Assembly: GCF_003688895.1 (NCBI RefSeq)
Contig: NZ_REFV01000012.1
Location: forward strand, 62,001 to 126,000
From: Dokdonia sinensis
GTDB lineage: Bacteria; Bacteroidota; Bacteroidia; Flavobacteriales; Flavobacteriaceae
Direction of reading: 5' to 3'
Length of the DNA: 64,000 nucleotides
Shown here: positions 35,538 to 43,334 of the stretch, piece by piece
Layout of the letters: every line of letters begins with the position of its first letter
Position numbering within the stretch: position 1 is the stretch's first letter
The notes under the pieces: generated by a model
Seen by the model: the letters and a program-made list of their open reading frames with translations, nothing else
Told to the model about the DNA's origin: nothing
Database searches by the model: none
Position numbers and translations under genes: made by a program

Positions 35538-37328
35538 CTATGCTATTTTAAGAATTTCAAAATCTGGTAATTGTCCTTCAAATTTTATTTCCGTTCCTGA
35601 GTCGTTTGAGACTACTGCTAGACTACAATGAATCCTCCTTGCTCTATGGACCATATTATTAAGACCATTTTTCCTAGAAAGTTTCTCTTGTTTAAACCCT
35701 GCTCCATTGTCCTTAATGGTAATGAATAAGAAATTATTCTTAAGTATAAAAGATAAAATAATTGTCTCACAATTACTGTGTTTAATGGCATTGGTTATTG
35801 CCTCTTTACAGATAAGTATGATTTGCCTGTTCCAATAATAAGGGATTTGAGGATTAGCGTCATTTTTAAAAATCAAATCTATGTCCTTATCAAAACTATT
35901 AATATAGTCCAGAGCAAAGTCTGCAATGTAAGCATACACATCCTCTAGGGTATCACTCTCTGCACGTAATGAGAACATAAAATCTCTGGTACCGCTATAC
36001 AACTCATTTGCATCTCGCTTAATAATTGTGAGCGCATCGAGAAAGTCTGCTTGGGTTTTTGTTTCTTTTTCTTGAATAATATGGTCCGATATTGTTGTTA
36101 TACGAGCCAACTTATTCCCCATATCATCGTGAAAATCTTTGGCAATATTATCTCTTACTTCCTTAAGCTCGATAAGCAGTTTTGACCGATTATTTATAAG
36201 TGACTTTAATTGCTTATTCTTATTTTTTGACTTACGCAATTGCCATATAAACAATACACTTAAAATTAAAATGGCGATGATTACGACAACTAAAATTAGG
36301 TTGTTTTTATTTGCAATTATAAGTTCCTGTTGAGAATTTTGTGCTTTCAATTCTGCGTTTTCCCTTTCTTTTTTTTCTGCCTCGTATTTGGATTCGATCT
36401 CGAGAACATTAGCTAGTCGTTGCTCATTATTAAAGCTATCTCTAAGTTTCACAGCCTCTTGTTGAACAGAAAGTGCATCTTTATATTTTCTTTGAGCTTG
36501 GAGTATCTTGCTTTTAAACTCAACCCTTTCAATATAGGCTGGATCTTTTTTAAGAATATTCATTAGCGACAACGCCTCATCTATATCGCTAGCGGCAAGA
36601 TTATATTCACCTAAATGGAAATACGCTTGTGCTCGATAAAAAATAGCATCATCTTTTTGAGTACGCTGTATGATATCCCAAAAATCATTTTTGATACTCT
36701 TTACTAGTTCTATAACCTCAACATATTCACCTTGTAATAATTTATTTTTGGCTAAAAATTTTAAAACTGCTGCTTCTAGAAATCTAATTCCTTTTTCCTT
36801 GCTTAGTACTCTTGCCTGTTTTAAGAGAAGTTCAGATTTTTCAAGTTGGTTCAGACTCAAATAGACACTCCCAAGGTTAGATATTGTTGAAACATAGATC
36901 TCCGCATCCTCCTCTAAAGTAACTTCTGACAGTAGAGTTTTGTAAACCTTCTCTGCTCTTTCGTATTCATCTATTTTAGACCAAATCATTCCCAAATTAT
37001 TACTTAGATCTAAATAGGTTTGTCGTTTTCCTATCGCTTTCGCTAAATCGATTGCCTTAATGACATTATCTGTAGAGGCCTCATAATCTCCTTGAACAAA
37101 ATAATAAAAACCTAATCTGTCAAAGACTTGCAGTTTTAAAGAATCTGATTTTTCTCGTTTTGCAATGGTATCCATTTCCTGTAATAAATGGAAGGCTTCT
37201 TTACCATTACCACCACGCAATAGTATACTTGCGCTGTCTTTTAATTTCTTAAAGGTTTGAGCAGATTGAGAGTTTACGGGTATCGTAAATAAAATAAATA
37301 TGTATAAAATGAATCTGCCGTTTTGCAT
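35538..37328 (-). CDS. Tetratricopeptide-repeat sensor histidine kinase
   Basis: 596 residues. Signal-like N-terminus (MQNGRFILYIFILFTIPVNS), about seven TPR helices pairs (30-330; e.g. LDLSNNLGMIWSKIDEYERA, FYRAQAYFHLGEYNLAASD), a coiled-coil, and one membrane helix (~342-364). A HisKA_3 domain has His400 in DFHDDMGNKLARI, and the HATPase has DNGAG. Paralogous to the 32097-34919 kinase over the last 200 residues. First gene of the operon. The -7 box of its promoter ends 5 bp before the ATG, so the mRNA may be leaderless. Confidence 0.93.
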   Translation of the reverse strand: MQNGRFILYIFILFTIPVNSQSAQTFKKLKDSASILLRGGNGKEAFHLLQEMDTIAKREKSDSLKLQVFDRLGFYYFVQGDYEASTDNVIKAIDLAKAIGKRQTYLDLSNNLGMIWSKIDEYERAEKVYKTLLSEVTLEEDAEIYVSTISNLGSVYLSLNQLEKSELLLKQARVLSKEKGIRFLEAAVLKFLAKNKLLQGEYVEVIELVKSIKNDFWDIIQRTQKDDAIFYRAQAYFHLGEYNLAASDIDEALSLMNILKKDPAYIERVEFKSKILQAQRKYKDALSVQQEAVKLRDSFNNEQRLANVLEIESKYEAEKKERENAELKAQNSQQELIIANKNNLILVVVIIAILILSVLFIWQLRKSKNKNKQLKSLINNRSKLLIELKEVRDNIAKDFHDDMGNKLARITTISDHIIQEKETKTQADFLDALTIIKRDANELYSGTRDFMFSLRAESDTLEDVYAYIADFALDYINSFDKDIDLIFKNDANPQIPYYWNRQIILICKEAITNAIKHSNCETIILSFILKNNFLFITIKDNGAGFKQEKLSRKNGLNNMVHRARRIHCSLAVVSNDSGTEIKFEGQLPDFEILKIA

Positions 37329-37333
37329 AGGCG

Positions 37334-37380
37334 TAAATCTAAGTCCTCCTAGAACAAATGAACCTACCCAAAATGGGTAG
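37334..37380 (-). promoter_or_regulatory. Inverted-repeat promoter of the kinase-regulator-kinase operon
   Basis: Site CTACCCAAAATGGGTAG (37364-37380), perfect arms, centred at 37372. The -7 box TAGATTTA (minus strand, 37334-37341) is centred 34.5 bp downstream. The start codon at 37328 leaves room for almost no 5' leader. Confidence 0.62.
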
Positions 37381-37389
37381 GTAACACTA

Positions 37390-37411
37390 AACCCCAGCTC
37401 GCGCTGGGGTT
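37390..37411. terminator. Hairpin after the FN3 secreted protein gene
   Basis: AACCCCAGC-TCGC-GCTGGGGTT, 38 bp past the stop at 37450. The T-run is stronger on the plus strand (TTTTT) than on the minus strand (TTT), so termination of the minus-strand gene is plausible but not ideal. Confidence 0.6.
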
Positions 37412-37449
37412 TTTACACAAATAACTTATTAACTTGATATGAGAAAAAT

Positions 37450-40257
37450 TTAAACTTTAATTAATTTCATTACTTGTGCGTTATCGTTTTCACTTATAAT
37501 TTGAATAATATATATCCCTGAGCTTAGATCTTGAATATTATAATTTTCCTCCTTTGTAAAACGCTTTATTTTACTTCCATTTAAGGTATACACCGTCACC
37601 TCTTTTACATTAAAGTTTGATGTTTCTATTGAAAAGAAATCTGAAACTGGATTTGGATATATCCTTGCAGTACCATTAGAAGAAAAATCATTGAGACTCA
37701 GAGAGCTTGTTGTAAAACTCAATACATCGCTAAACTCGGTATCAGCCCCATTACACAATGCTTTGACATAAACATCATACTCGGTCTCGATTTCAAGAGA
37801 AGAAAATGCAAACATTGTTTCATCCGTTAGACCTGTTTGAATAGGTGTATCTGTATTAGGGTCATCACCTGTTGCCATCAACACTATTTCAAAATCAACA
37901 GCATCACCTTCTGGCCCTGTCCAATTTACAACAACACTATCTGATGATATTTCAGAAACCTCGACGTTTACAGGTGTTGTACAAGCAGCGGTTGTAACCT
38001 CTGTAACTTCAGAAAAACCACTATCTACACCATCACATTGAGAAACTATATAAACATCATAAGCAGTATCAGCATTTAAACCTGTGATGGATGTCGCAGT
38101 ACCCGTGGTGATAAAGTCCCTTATAGGAGTATCCATACTAGGATCTGCTCCATCTCCCATAATAAGAACTTGATACGTTCCTTCATTGTCCGTAGTACCT
38201 ACCCATAAGATATCAAAACTATCTGTTGTAACATTCTGTATAGATATATCACTCACCACAGTACAAGCAAGCGTTGTAAATGAAACCACCGTAGAGAATG
38301 GACTGTCACCGCCAGCACAAATAGAGCTCACATAAACGTCATACGTTGTATCTGCTTCAAGTCCTATAGTATCTGTAGATGTTCCCGAGGATACTAAACT
38401 AGATTGTACTGGAGTATCCATAGTAGGATCATCCCCCTGCGCCATTATTAATACATTATAACCACTATCATTATCTGCCGTGGCATCCCAGGTTACGGTT
38501 GCCCCTGTTCCTGTGATGTTTGAGATTGATACATTTTGGGGCGTAAGACAATCTGCTTTTGTGATGCGTAATCTAGGGGAGAAATCACTTGTTCCCAGGC
38601 TACAATCACTACGCACATAAATATCATACTCCACTCCTGGAGTGAGCCCGATAATAAACGAGCCATTTTGCCCTTCTACCTCGGTAGAAACTGGGGTGTC
38701 AAAGTTAGGATTCTCTCCACTTAACATCGTTGTTATTCTATAGATTCCTGTATTATTTGGCGTGGCAGGCCAGGTAACTGTTATCCCGTTAGTACTTTCA
38801 GAAACAACAGTTGGCGCTTCTGGAGCATTACATTCGTCTTCAAACGTGAGCGTATATAATTCTCTACCAGAAGTTGCCGTATTTGCACTTATAAATAAGC
38901 CTGTCCCGGTTGGAAAAAACAAAGGATCACTTCCTGTATTTGCAGTTGTATTTATGTCAGATACTAATCGAACTAAATCATTTGATGATTTATATTCATA
39001 TAACTCGTTGCCAATTGCATCATCTTGAAGCGCATTGAAATATAAACGATCCGTAAACAATGTAATTCCGCTGATATCTGAACCGTTCATTCCTAAATTC
39101 AAATCATTTACCAGTACGGCATTACCCCCTGCATCTATTTTGTATAATTCTCTTCCTAAGCTATTATTTGTACTCGCACTAAAAAAGATCTCGTTATTGT
39201 AAAGCGTTAAATCCCTAGGAGAAGTAATTAAACCATTCCCAGATGTTGGAAAATTAACTTCACTAGTAATTCCTGAAGATAGATCTGTTTTATATAGCAA
39301 TCGTAAATTACTAGATCTTCTCGCAGAATAAAATAGTTCATTTCCTAGTTGCGCAAACAAGCCAGGATTTGCTCCTGAAAAAGTTAAATCAGAAACCAGT
39401 TCAACAGATCCATTATTTTCTAAATCTATACGATGAACCTCAAAATCTTCGTTGGTATCACGTGCTGAAAAGTATAAGTAGTTATCAATTTGTTTAAAAG
39501 CAGCTGGACTTGCTCCTCCAGAAGTATTAATGTCCGTGATTTGAACAGGAATATTAAATCCATCACCCATAAATAGTTCCTCACGAAACACACCATTTGT
39601 AGTTAAGAATTGAGAAGCTACATAAATTTTAGAACCATCATTTTTTGTAAAAACATAAGCAGATCCATTACGTCGGGCAGAGGTAGAGCCTGATCCAGTA
39701 GGTGCAATCTCCGTAATAGTATTTCCATCAGTAGCATATAGTTGAACTCCTGGTGTATTTACGCCTTCAGCTGTAAAGTATAGAAAGTCATCAGTAGCTA
39801 GAAATTGAGCAGGTAGACTACTTCCACTCGGTCTGAGATTAACTATTGAAACTGCTCCCGTAGTAATATCATATATTCCCAATTCAAATTCTGAAGCGCT
39901 TAGTCGAACTGCGTAGTAGACTTTATCTTTGAATACTGCAAAATTTTGTATGTCACTAGATGTAGGATTTAAAAAGACTGGCACAATGCTGGCGCTACCT
40001 GCTGGATCAACGGGAAAAGTTCCTGCCAAAGTTCCATCCGTTTGATATAATGCGCCATCATTTATATTATTACTGTTAGGCCTTACCCCAACAAAATAAG
40101 TAATACCATTGTCTGCTTGAAAATAGTCTGGGGACAGATTACTCGCACCAAGATTGTTGTCTCCTAAATATATAGGAGTAGACTCTTGGTCAAACATTTG
40201 GGCTAGCAAACCATTAAAGCTTAAAATAAAGCTCAACATAAATAGTAATTTTCTCAT
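37450..40257 (-). CDS. Secreted beta-propeller/FN3 protein with T9SS sorting domain (935 aa)
   Basis: Start set at ATG 40257 (MRKLLFMLSFILSF), which gives a normal signal peptide ending LLAQ; an upstream start at 40284 would bury it. Residues ~25-475 form ELW-x-TDGT-like repeats (LYQTDGTLAGTF, LYATDGNTITEI, ELYKIDAGGNAVLVND), a likely beta-propeller. Four fibronectin III domains follow (each with CT/CL-x-P-x-x-V...GATVTW and TYDVYV). The T9SS tail is IYPNPVSDFFSIET...GIYIIQI...VMKLIKV. Probably a surface or released binding protein. No enzyme motif seen. Confidence 0.9.
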   Translation of the reverse strand: MRKLLFMLSFILSFNGLLAQMFDQESTPIYLGDNNLGASNLSPDYFQADNGITYFVGVRPNSNNINDGALYQTDGTLAGTFPVDPAGSASIVPVFLNPTSSDIQNFAVFKDKVYYAVRLSASEFELGIYDITTGAVSIVNLRPSGSSLPAQFLATDDFLYFTAEGVNTPGVQLYATDGNTITEIAPTGSGSTSARRNGSAYVFTKNDGSKIYVASQFLTTNGVFREELFMGDGFNIPVQITDINTSGGASPAAFKQIDNYLYFSARDTNEDFEVHRIDLENNGSVELVSDLTFSGANPGLFAQLGNELFYSARRSSNLRLLYKTDLSSGITSEVNFPTSGNGLITSPRDLTLYNNEIFFSASTNNSLGRELYKIDAGGNAVLVNDLNLGMNGSDISGITLFTDRLYFNALQDDAIGNELYEYKSSNDLVRLVSDINTTANTGSDPLFFPTGTGLFISANTATSGRELYTLTFEDECNAPEAPTVVSESTNGITVTWPATPNNTGIYRITTMLSGENPNFDTPVSTEVEGQNGSFIIGLTPGVEYDIYVRSDCSLGTSDFSPRLRITKADCLTPQNVSISNITGTGATVTWDATADNDSGYNVLIMAQGDDPTMDTPVQSSLVSSGTSTDTIGLEADTTYDVYVSSICAGGDSPFSTVVSFTTLACTVVSDISIQNVTTDSFDILWVGTTDNEGTYQVLIMGDGADPSMDTPIRDFITTGTATSITGLNADTAYDVYIVSQCDGVDSGFSEVTEVTTAACTTPVNVEVSEISSDSVVVNWTGPEGDAVDFEIVLMATGDDPNTDTPIQTGLTDETMFAFSSLEIETEYDVYVKALCNGADTEFSDVLSFTTSSLSLNDFSSNGTARIYPNPVSDFFSIETSNFNVKEVTVYTLNGSKIKRFTKEENYNIQDLSSGIYIIQIISENDNAQVMKLIKV

Positions 40258-40281
40258 AATTATAAGTTTAAGATTAAGTTC

Positions 40282-40328
40282 CAAAACTAGTAGGGTAAAT
40301 CTTACACTGAACTACCCAAGATGGGTAG
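40282..40328 (-). promoter_or_regulatory. Inverted-repeat promoter of the FN3 protein gene
   Basis: Site CTACCCAAGATGGGTAG (40312-40328), perfect arms, centred at 40320. The -7 box TAGTTTTG (minus strand, 40282-40289) matches TAnnTTTG fully and is centred 34.5 bp downstream. Confidence 0.65.
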
Positions 40329-40412
40329 GTTTGGGATGGAAAAAATCAAGCGTCTTGTATTTGAGTAAAAATGATGTTCTCTTGATAGGATATTTAGAGT
40401 TAGTTTCATTTC

Positions 40413-40428
40413 CGCTTTCGCGAAAGCG
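40413..40428. repeat. Palindrome CGCTTTCGCGAAAGCG (intergenic)
   Basis: Exact copy between the FN3 gene promoter and the duplicated tRNA terminator. Confidence 0.9.
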
Positions 40429-40439
40429 AAACGTCTACT

Positions 40440-40503
40440 AACAAAAAAAGCTCCCATTTCTGGAAGCTTTATGTGGGCAATGAGGGATTCGAACCCCCGA
40501 CCC
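40440..40503. repeat. 64-bp direct repeat, left copy (terminator + 3' half of tRNA)
   Basis: Identical to 40788-40851. Includes the hairpin AAGCTTCC/GGGAGCTT with a T7 run (40443-40470, minus strand) and the tRNA T-arm/acceptor 3' strand. A second identical 24-bp block is at 40523-40546 and 40869-40892. Confidence 0.92.
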
Positions 40504-40550
40504 TCCCGAAGTAAATTCGGGATGCTCTGAACCAACTGAGCTAATTACCA
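40474..40550 (-). pseudogene. Damaged tRNA-Val copy with replaced anticodon arm
   Basis: D-arm, variable region, T-arm and the acceptor 3' strand are identical to tRNA-Val at 40822-40896. The anticodon arm is instead TCCCGAA-TTTAC-TTCGGGA, two bases longer than normal and self-complementary over 7 bp. The 5' acceptor strand is TGGTAAT (first pair T:C, one G:U). If forced into a 7-base loop the anticodon would be UUA. The 5' end overlaps the last codons of the GIY-YIG gene. Probably non-functional. Confidence 0.75.
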
Positions 40551-40786
40551 ATCAACTTCTCAATCATTATTCGGCTTTTCCACTTCTTAATCTGCCGTTC
40601 TCGAGCGTAAGCATCAACCTTGCTATCGTACTCTTCAGTATGTACAACAAACCAATCCTTTGCCTTCCCAGTAAAACCTGTATGATCCCAAAGATGTTCT
40701 TTCAACCGTATGTCAATATCCCCGGTCGAACCAATATAATAACGGTCTAAGGCCTTTGAATATAATATATAAGTGAAGTATTTCAT
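40541..40786 (-). CDS. GIY-YIG nuclease-domain protein (UPF0213-like)
   Basis: 81 residues from ATG 40786 (MKYFTYILYSKALDRYYIGS). The GIY-YIG core is YILYS...YYIGST, followed by Arg and the conserved ERQIKKWKS block. The upstream TTG at 40792 is less likely. The gene sits precisely between the terminator of tRNA-Val and the damaged tRNA copy. Its ATG is 4 bp past the tRNA terminator T-run, with no room for a promoter, so expression needs read-through. Its final codons (LIGN-stop) are formed by the 5' end of the tRNA relic. Small GIY-YIG proteins are of uncertain function. The duplication suggests insertion at, or copying of, the tRNA gene. Confidence 0.9.
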   Translation of the reverse strand: MKYFTYILYSKALDRYYIGSTGDIDIRLKEHLWDHTGFTGKAKDWFVVHTEEYDSKVDAYARERQIKKWKSRIMIEKLIGN

Positions 40787-40787
40787 A

Positions 40788-40851
40788 AACAAAAAAAGCT
40801 CCCATTTCTGGAAGCTTTATGTGGGCAATGAGGGATTCGAACCCCCGACCC
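40788..40851. repeat. 64-bp direct repeat, right copy
   Basis: The original copy, overlapping the 3' part of the intact tRNA-Val and its terminator. Offset from the left copy is 348 bp. Confidence 0.92.
40791..40818 (-). terminator. Intrinsic terminator of tRNA-Val
   Basis: Minus strand AAAGCTTCC-AGAAAT-GGGAGCTTT followed by TTTT, starting 3 bp after the tRNA. Confidence 0.88.
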
Positions 40852-40896
40852 CCTCGGTGTAAACGAGGTGCTCTGAACCAACTGAGCTAATTGCCC
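40822..40896 (-). tRNA. tRNA-Val (anticodon UAC)
   Basis: 75 nt with complete cloverleaf. Acceptor GGGCAAT/ATTGCCC, D-arm AGCTCAGTTGGTTCAGAGC, anticodon stem CCTCG/CGAGG with loop TTTACAC (anticodon TAC), T-arm with GGTTCGAATCC, discriminator A. CCA is not encoded. A good promoter lies 49 bp upstream. Confidence 0.97.
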
Positions 40897-40944
40897 TAAC
40901 TCGAATTTTGAACTATCCGTTCTCGTTCTTTGTGTTAGCGGGTG

Positions 40945-40975
40945 CAAATATACAGCTGTTTTTAATTCCCGCAAA
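40945..40975 (-). promoter_or_regulatory. Bacteroidota-type promoter of tRNA-Val
   Basis: TTTG (40972-40975) and TATATTTG (40945-40952) are separated by 19 bp, the Bacteroidota consensus. Confidence 0.72.
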
Positions 40976-41081
40976 TAAAAATCTAAGAAATTTTGCAAAT
41001 TATTTGAGTTGTTAAACTTTGGTTGATGTCTGCTGCTATTGCGAGGACTTTCTATTATTTTGCAATTACAAAACATAGCGT

Positions 41082-43334
41082 ATGCTTCAGAAAAAAAAGG
41101 AAACAATATTGCGCACACTGCGCACTATTGTTAGAGTGATGAACTATTTAGGATTAGCACTCATACTCTTCATACTTACCGTTTATATAGGTATTTGGGG
41201 AGCACTCCCTTCTAAAGCAGACCTTACTGAAGTCTCGTCTTATAAACCATCACAGATATTTGATATTAACAATGAACTTATAGGAATATACTACCTCAAT
41301 AATCGTGTTCCAGTGTCTCTGGACAGTATTCCTCAGCACGTTGTTCACGCATTGATAGCCACAGAGGACGCCCGTTTTTATGACCACAATGGCGTTGATG
41401 CTAGAAGTGCATTAAGAGTAATTGTAAAATCACTTGCACTTCAAGATGCGTCGTCTGGAGGTGGTAGTACACTTACCCAGCAACTAGCTAAAAATATGTT
41501 TGACCGCAAAAATTTAAGCTTTCTTACTCTTCCCGTCGCCAAAGTCAAAGAAATGATCATCGCCCAGAGAATAGAGAAACTCTTTACTAAGGAACAGATT
41601 CTGGAGCTCTATCTCAATGCTGTTCCTTTTAGCGGGAATACGTATGGGATTGAAAGTGCCTCTCTCAAGTATTTTGGCAAGTCTGCTATCGACCTTACCG
41701 TAACCGAAGGAGCAACGCTCATAGGAACACTTAAAGCAACACACTATTATAATCCCCAGCGTGCTCCTGCTAGAAGTACGCAAAGAAGGAATACAGTGCT
41801 TAATCAAATGGCAAAATATGGATTTTTAACTGTAGACTCACTCGACATACTTAAAAAAGAAGCTCTCGAACTTGACTTCAACACCTATGATGAGCAACAA
41901 GGCGTGGCGCCACACTTTCGTGAAAACTTAAGGCAAAAGATGGTAGCTTGGTGCAAGGAAAACAGCGATAGTGACAAACCTTTTAACCTGTACACGAGCG
42001 GTCTAAAAATTTACACGACCATAGATCTAAAAATGCAACGCCTCGCCGAAACCGCCGCACAAGAACATATGCAAAAAATGCAAAGTCAGTTCGAAAGCGA
42101 ATATCCAGCCTCTAAGGCACCTTGGAGAGACAAGAAAACGGTAGAAAGCAAACTCAAACAATTAAAATCCTACCAAAAACTAAAAGCCAAAGGACTTATC
42201 GAAAGCCAAATCATAGACTCTCTTTCTATAAAAAGGAAGATGAAAGTCTATACTTATGATGGTTATAAGAAAGTAAGATATAGCACTATCGATAGTTTAG
42301 AACACTACCTCAGGTTCCTTAATATGGGAATGCTTGCAATAAATCCACAAGATGGTGCTGTAAGTACTTGGGTAGGTGGTGTGAATTTTGAAAAATTCAA
42401 ATACGGACACATTGAGAGCAAGCGTCAGGTAGGCTCTACATTTAAACCTATCGTTTATGCGACCGCCTTAGAAGAAGGACAATCTCCTTGTCAGTATTTT
42501 TCGGCGAGGGAGGTTTCTTATGAAAATTATGACAACTGGAGTCCATCTAACAGCGATCAGGCAGATTATTATTATCAGAACGTGAGTATGACAGGTGCTT
42601 TGACTCGGTCACTTAACGCAGTATCTGTAAAGATTCTTGAAAAAACAGGGATTGAAAAAGTCATTGCAATGGGTAAAAAACTCGAAATTAAAAGCACACT
42701 CCCAGCTGTTCCCTCTCTAGCACTAGGAACTGCAGAACTTTCTGTAAAAGAACTTGCGGGTGCTTATGCAGCATTTGTAAACGAAAGTAAACCCGTTAAA
42801 CCCTATTTCCTTTCGAGAATAGAGGATTCAAATGGTAAAATGCTAGAAGAGTTCAAACCAAAAAACAAAATCAAACCAGCCTTCTCAGAAAACACAAGAC
42901 AGACGATGATTACCATGATGGAATCTGTCATAGACAAGGGTACTGGAAAGCGTTTACGATCTACCTATGGCGTACGTATGGATGTAGCAGGTAAAACTGG
43001 AACCACTCAAAACAATAAAGACGCCTGGTTTGTAGCCGTTACTCCAACACTTGTTGCTGTCACTTGGGTAGGACACGACGACCACCGCATTGGGTTTAGA
43101 AGTACAAGAGTGGGGCAAGGCGCAAATGCAGCGCTTCCCATTGTTGCAAAATTCCTTCGGAAAATAGAGCGAGATACATCCTTCGACACTATCACTAAAA
43201 CGAAATTTAAACCGATGAGCAATGATGTTAGCGTAGCGATGGATTGCCCAGACCTTGTAAGAGATGGTTTCTTAAAGAGACTATTTACAAATCCAGAAAA
43301 AAAGAAAACAAAAAATTTTAAAAAGAAAAACTAA
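41082..43334 (+). CDS. Penicillin-binding protein 1A (bifunctional peptidoglycan synthase)
   Basis: 750 residues. N-terminal membrane anchor (about 22-41). Glycosyltransferase GT51 domain: catalytic Glu95 in EDARFYDHNGVD and TLTQQLAKNMF (130-140). A linker follows, then the transpeptidase: Ser452-T-F-K455, SLN (510-512) and KTG (638-640). The C-terminus is Lys-rich (PEKKKTKNFKKKN). It polymerises lipid II glycan strands and cross-links peptides at the periplasmic face. Its stop overlaps the convergent folC stop by 4 bases. Promoter probably between tRNA-Val and 41082. Confidence 0.96.
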   Translation: MLQKKKETILRTLRTIVRVMNYLGLALILFILTVYIGIWGALPSKADLTEVSSYKPSQIFDINNELIGIYYLNNRVPVSLDSIPQHVVHALIATEDARFYDHNGVDARSALRVIVKSLALQDASSGGGSTLTQQLAKNMFDRKNLSFLTLPVAKVKEMIIAQRIEKLFTKEQILELYLNAVPFSGNTYGIESASLKYFGKSAIDLTVTEGATLIGTLKATHYYNPQRAPARSTQRRNTVLNQMAKYGFLTVDSLDILKKEALELDFNTYDEQQGVAPHFRENLRQKMVAWCKENSDSDKPFNLYTSGLKIYTTIDLKMQRLAETAAQEHMQKMQSQFESEYPASKAPWRDKKTVESKLKQLKSYQKLKAKGLIESQIIDSLSIKRKMKVYTYDGYKKVRYSTIDSLEHYLRFLNMGMLAINPQDGAVSTWVGGVNFEKFKYGHIESKRQVGSTFKPIVYATALEEGQSPCQYFSAREVSYENYDNWSPSNSDQADYYYQNVSMTGALTRSLNAVSVKILEKTGIEKVIAMGKKLEIKSTLPAVPSLALGTAELSVKELAGAYAAFVNESKPVKPYFLSRIEDSNGKMLEEFKPKNKIKPAFSENTRQTMITMMESVIDKGTGKRLRSTYGVRMDVAGKTGTTQNNKDAWFVAVTPTLVAVTWVGHDDHRIGFRSTRVGQGANAALPIVAKFLRKIERDTSFDTITKTKFKPMSNDVSVAMDCPDLVRDGFLKRLFTNPEKKKTKNFKKKN

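Noticed and set aside
40302-40535. 77-codon minus-strand ORF
   Set aside because: It is a translation of the tRNA relic, terminator copy and palindrome; no start region or family.
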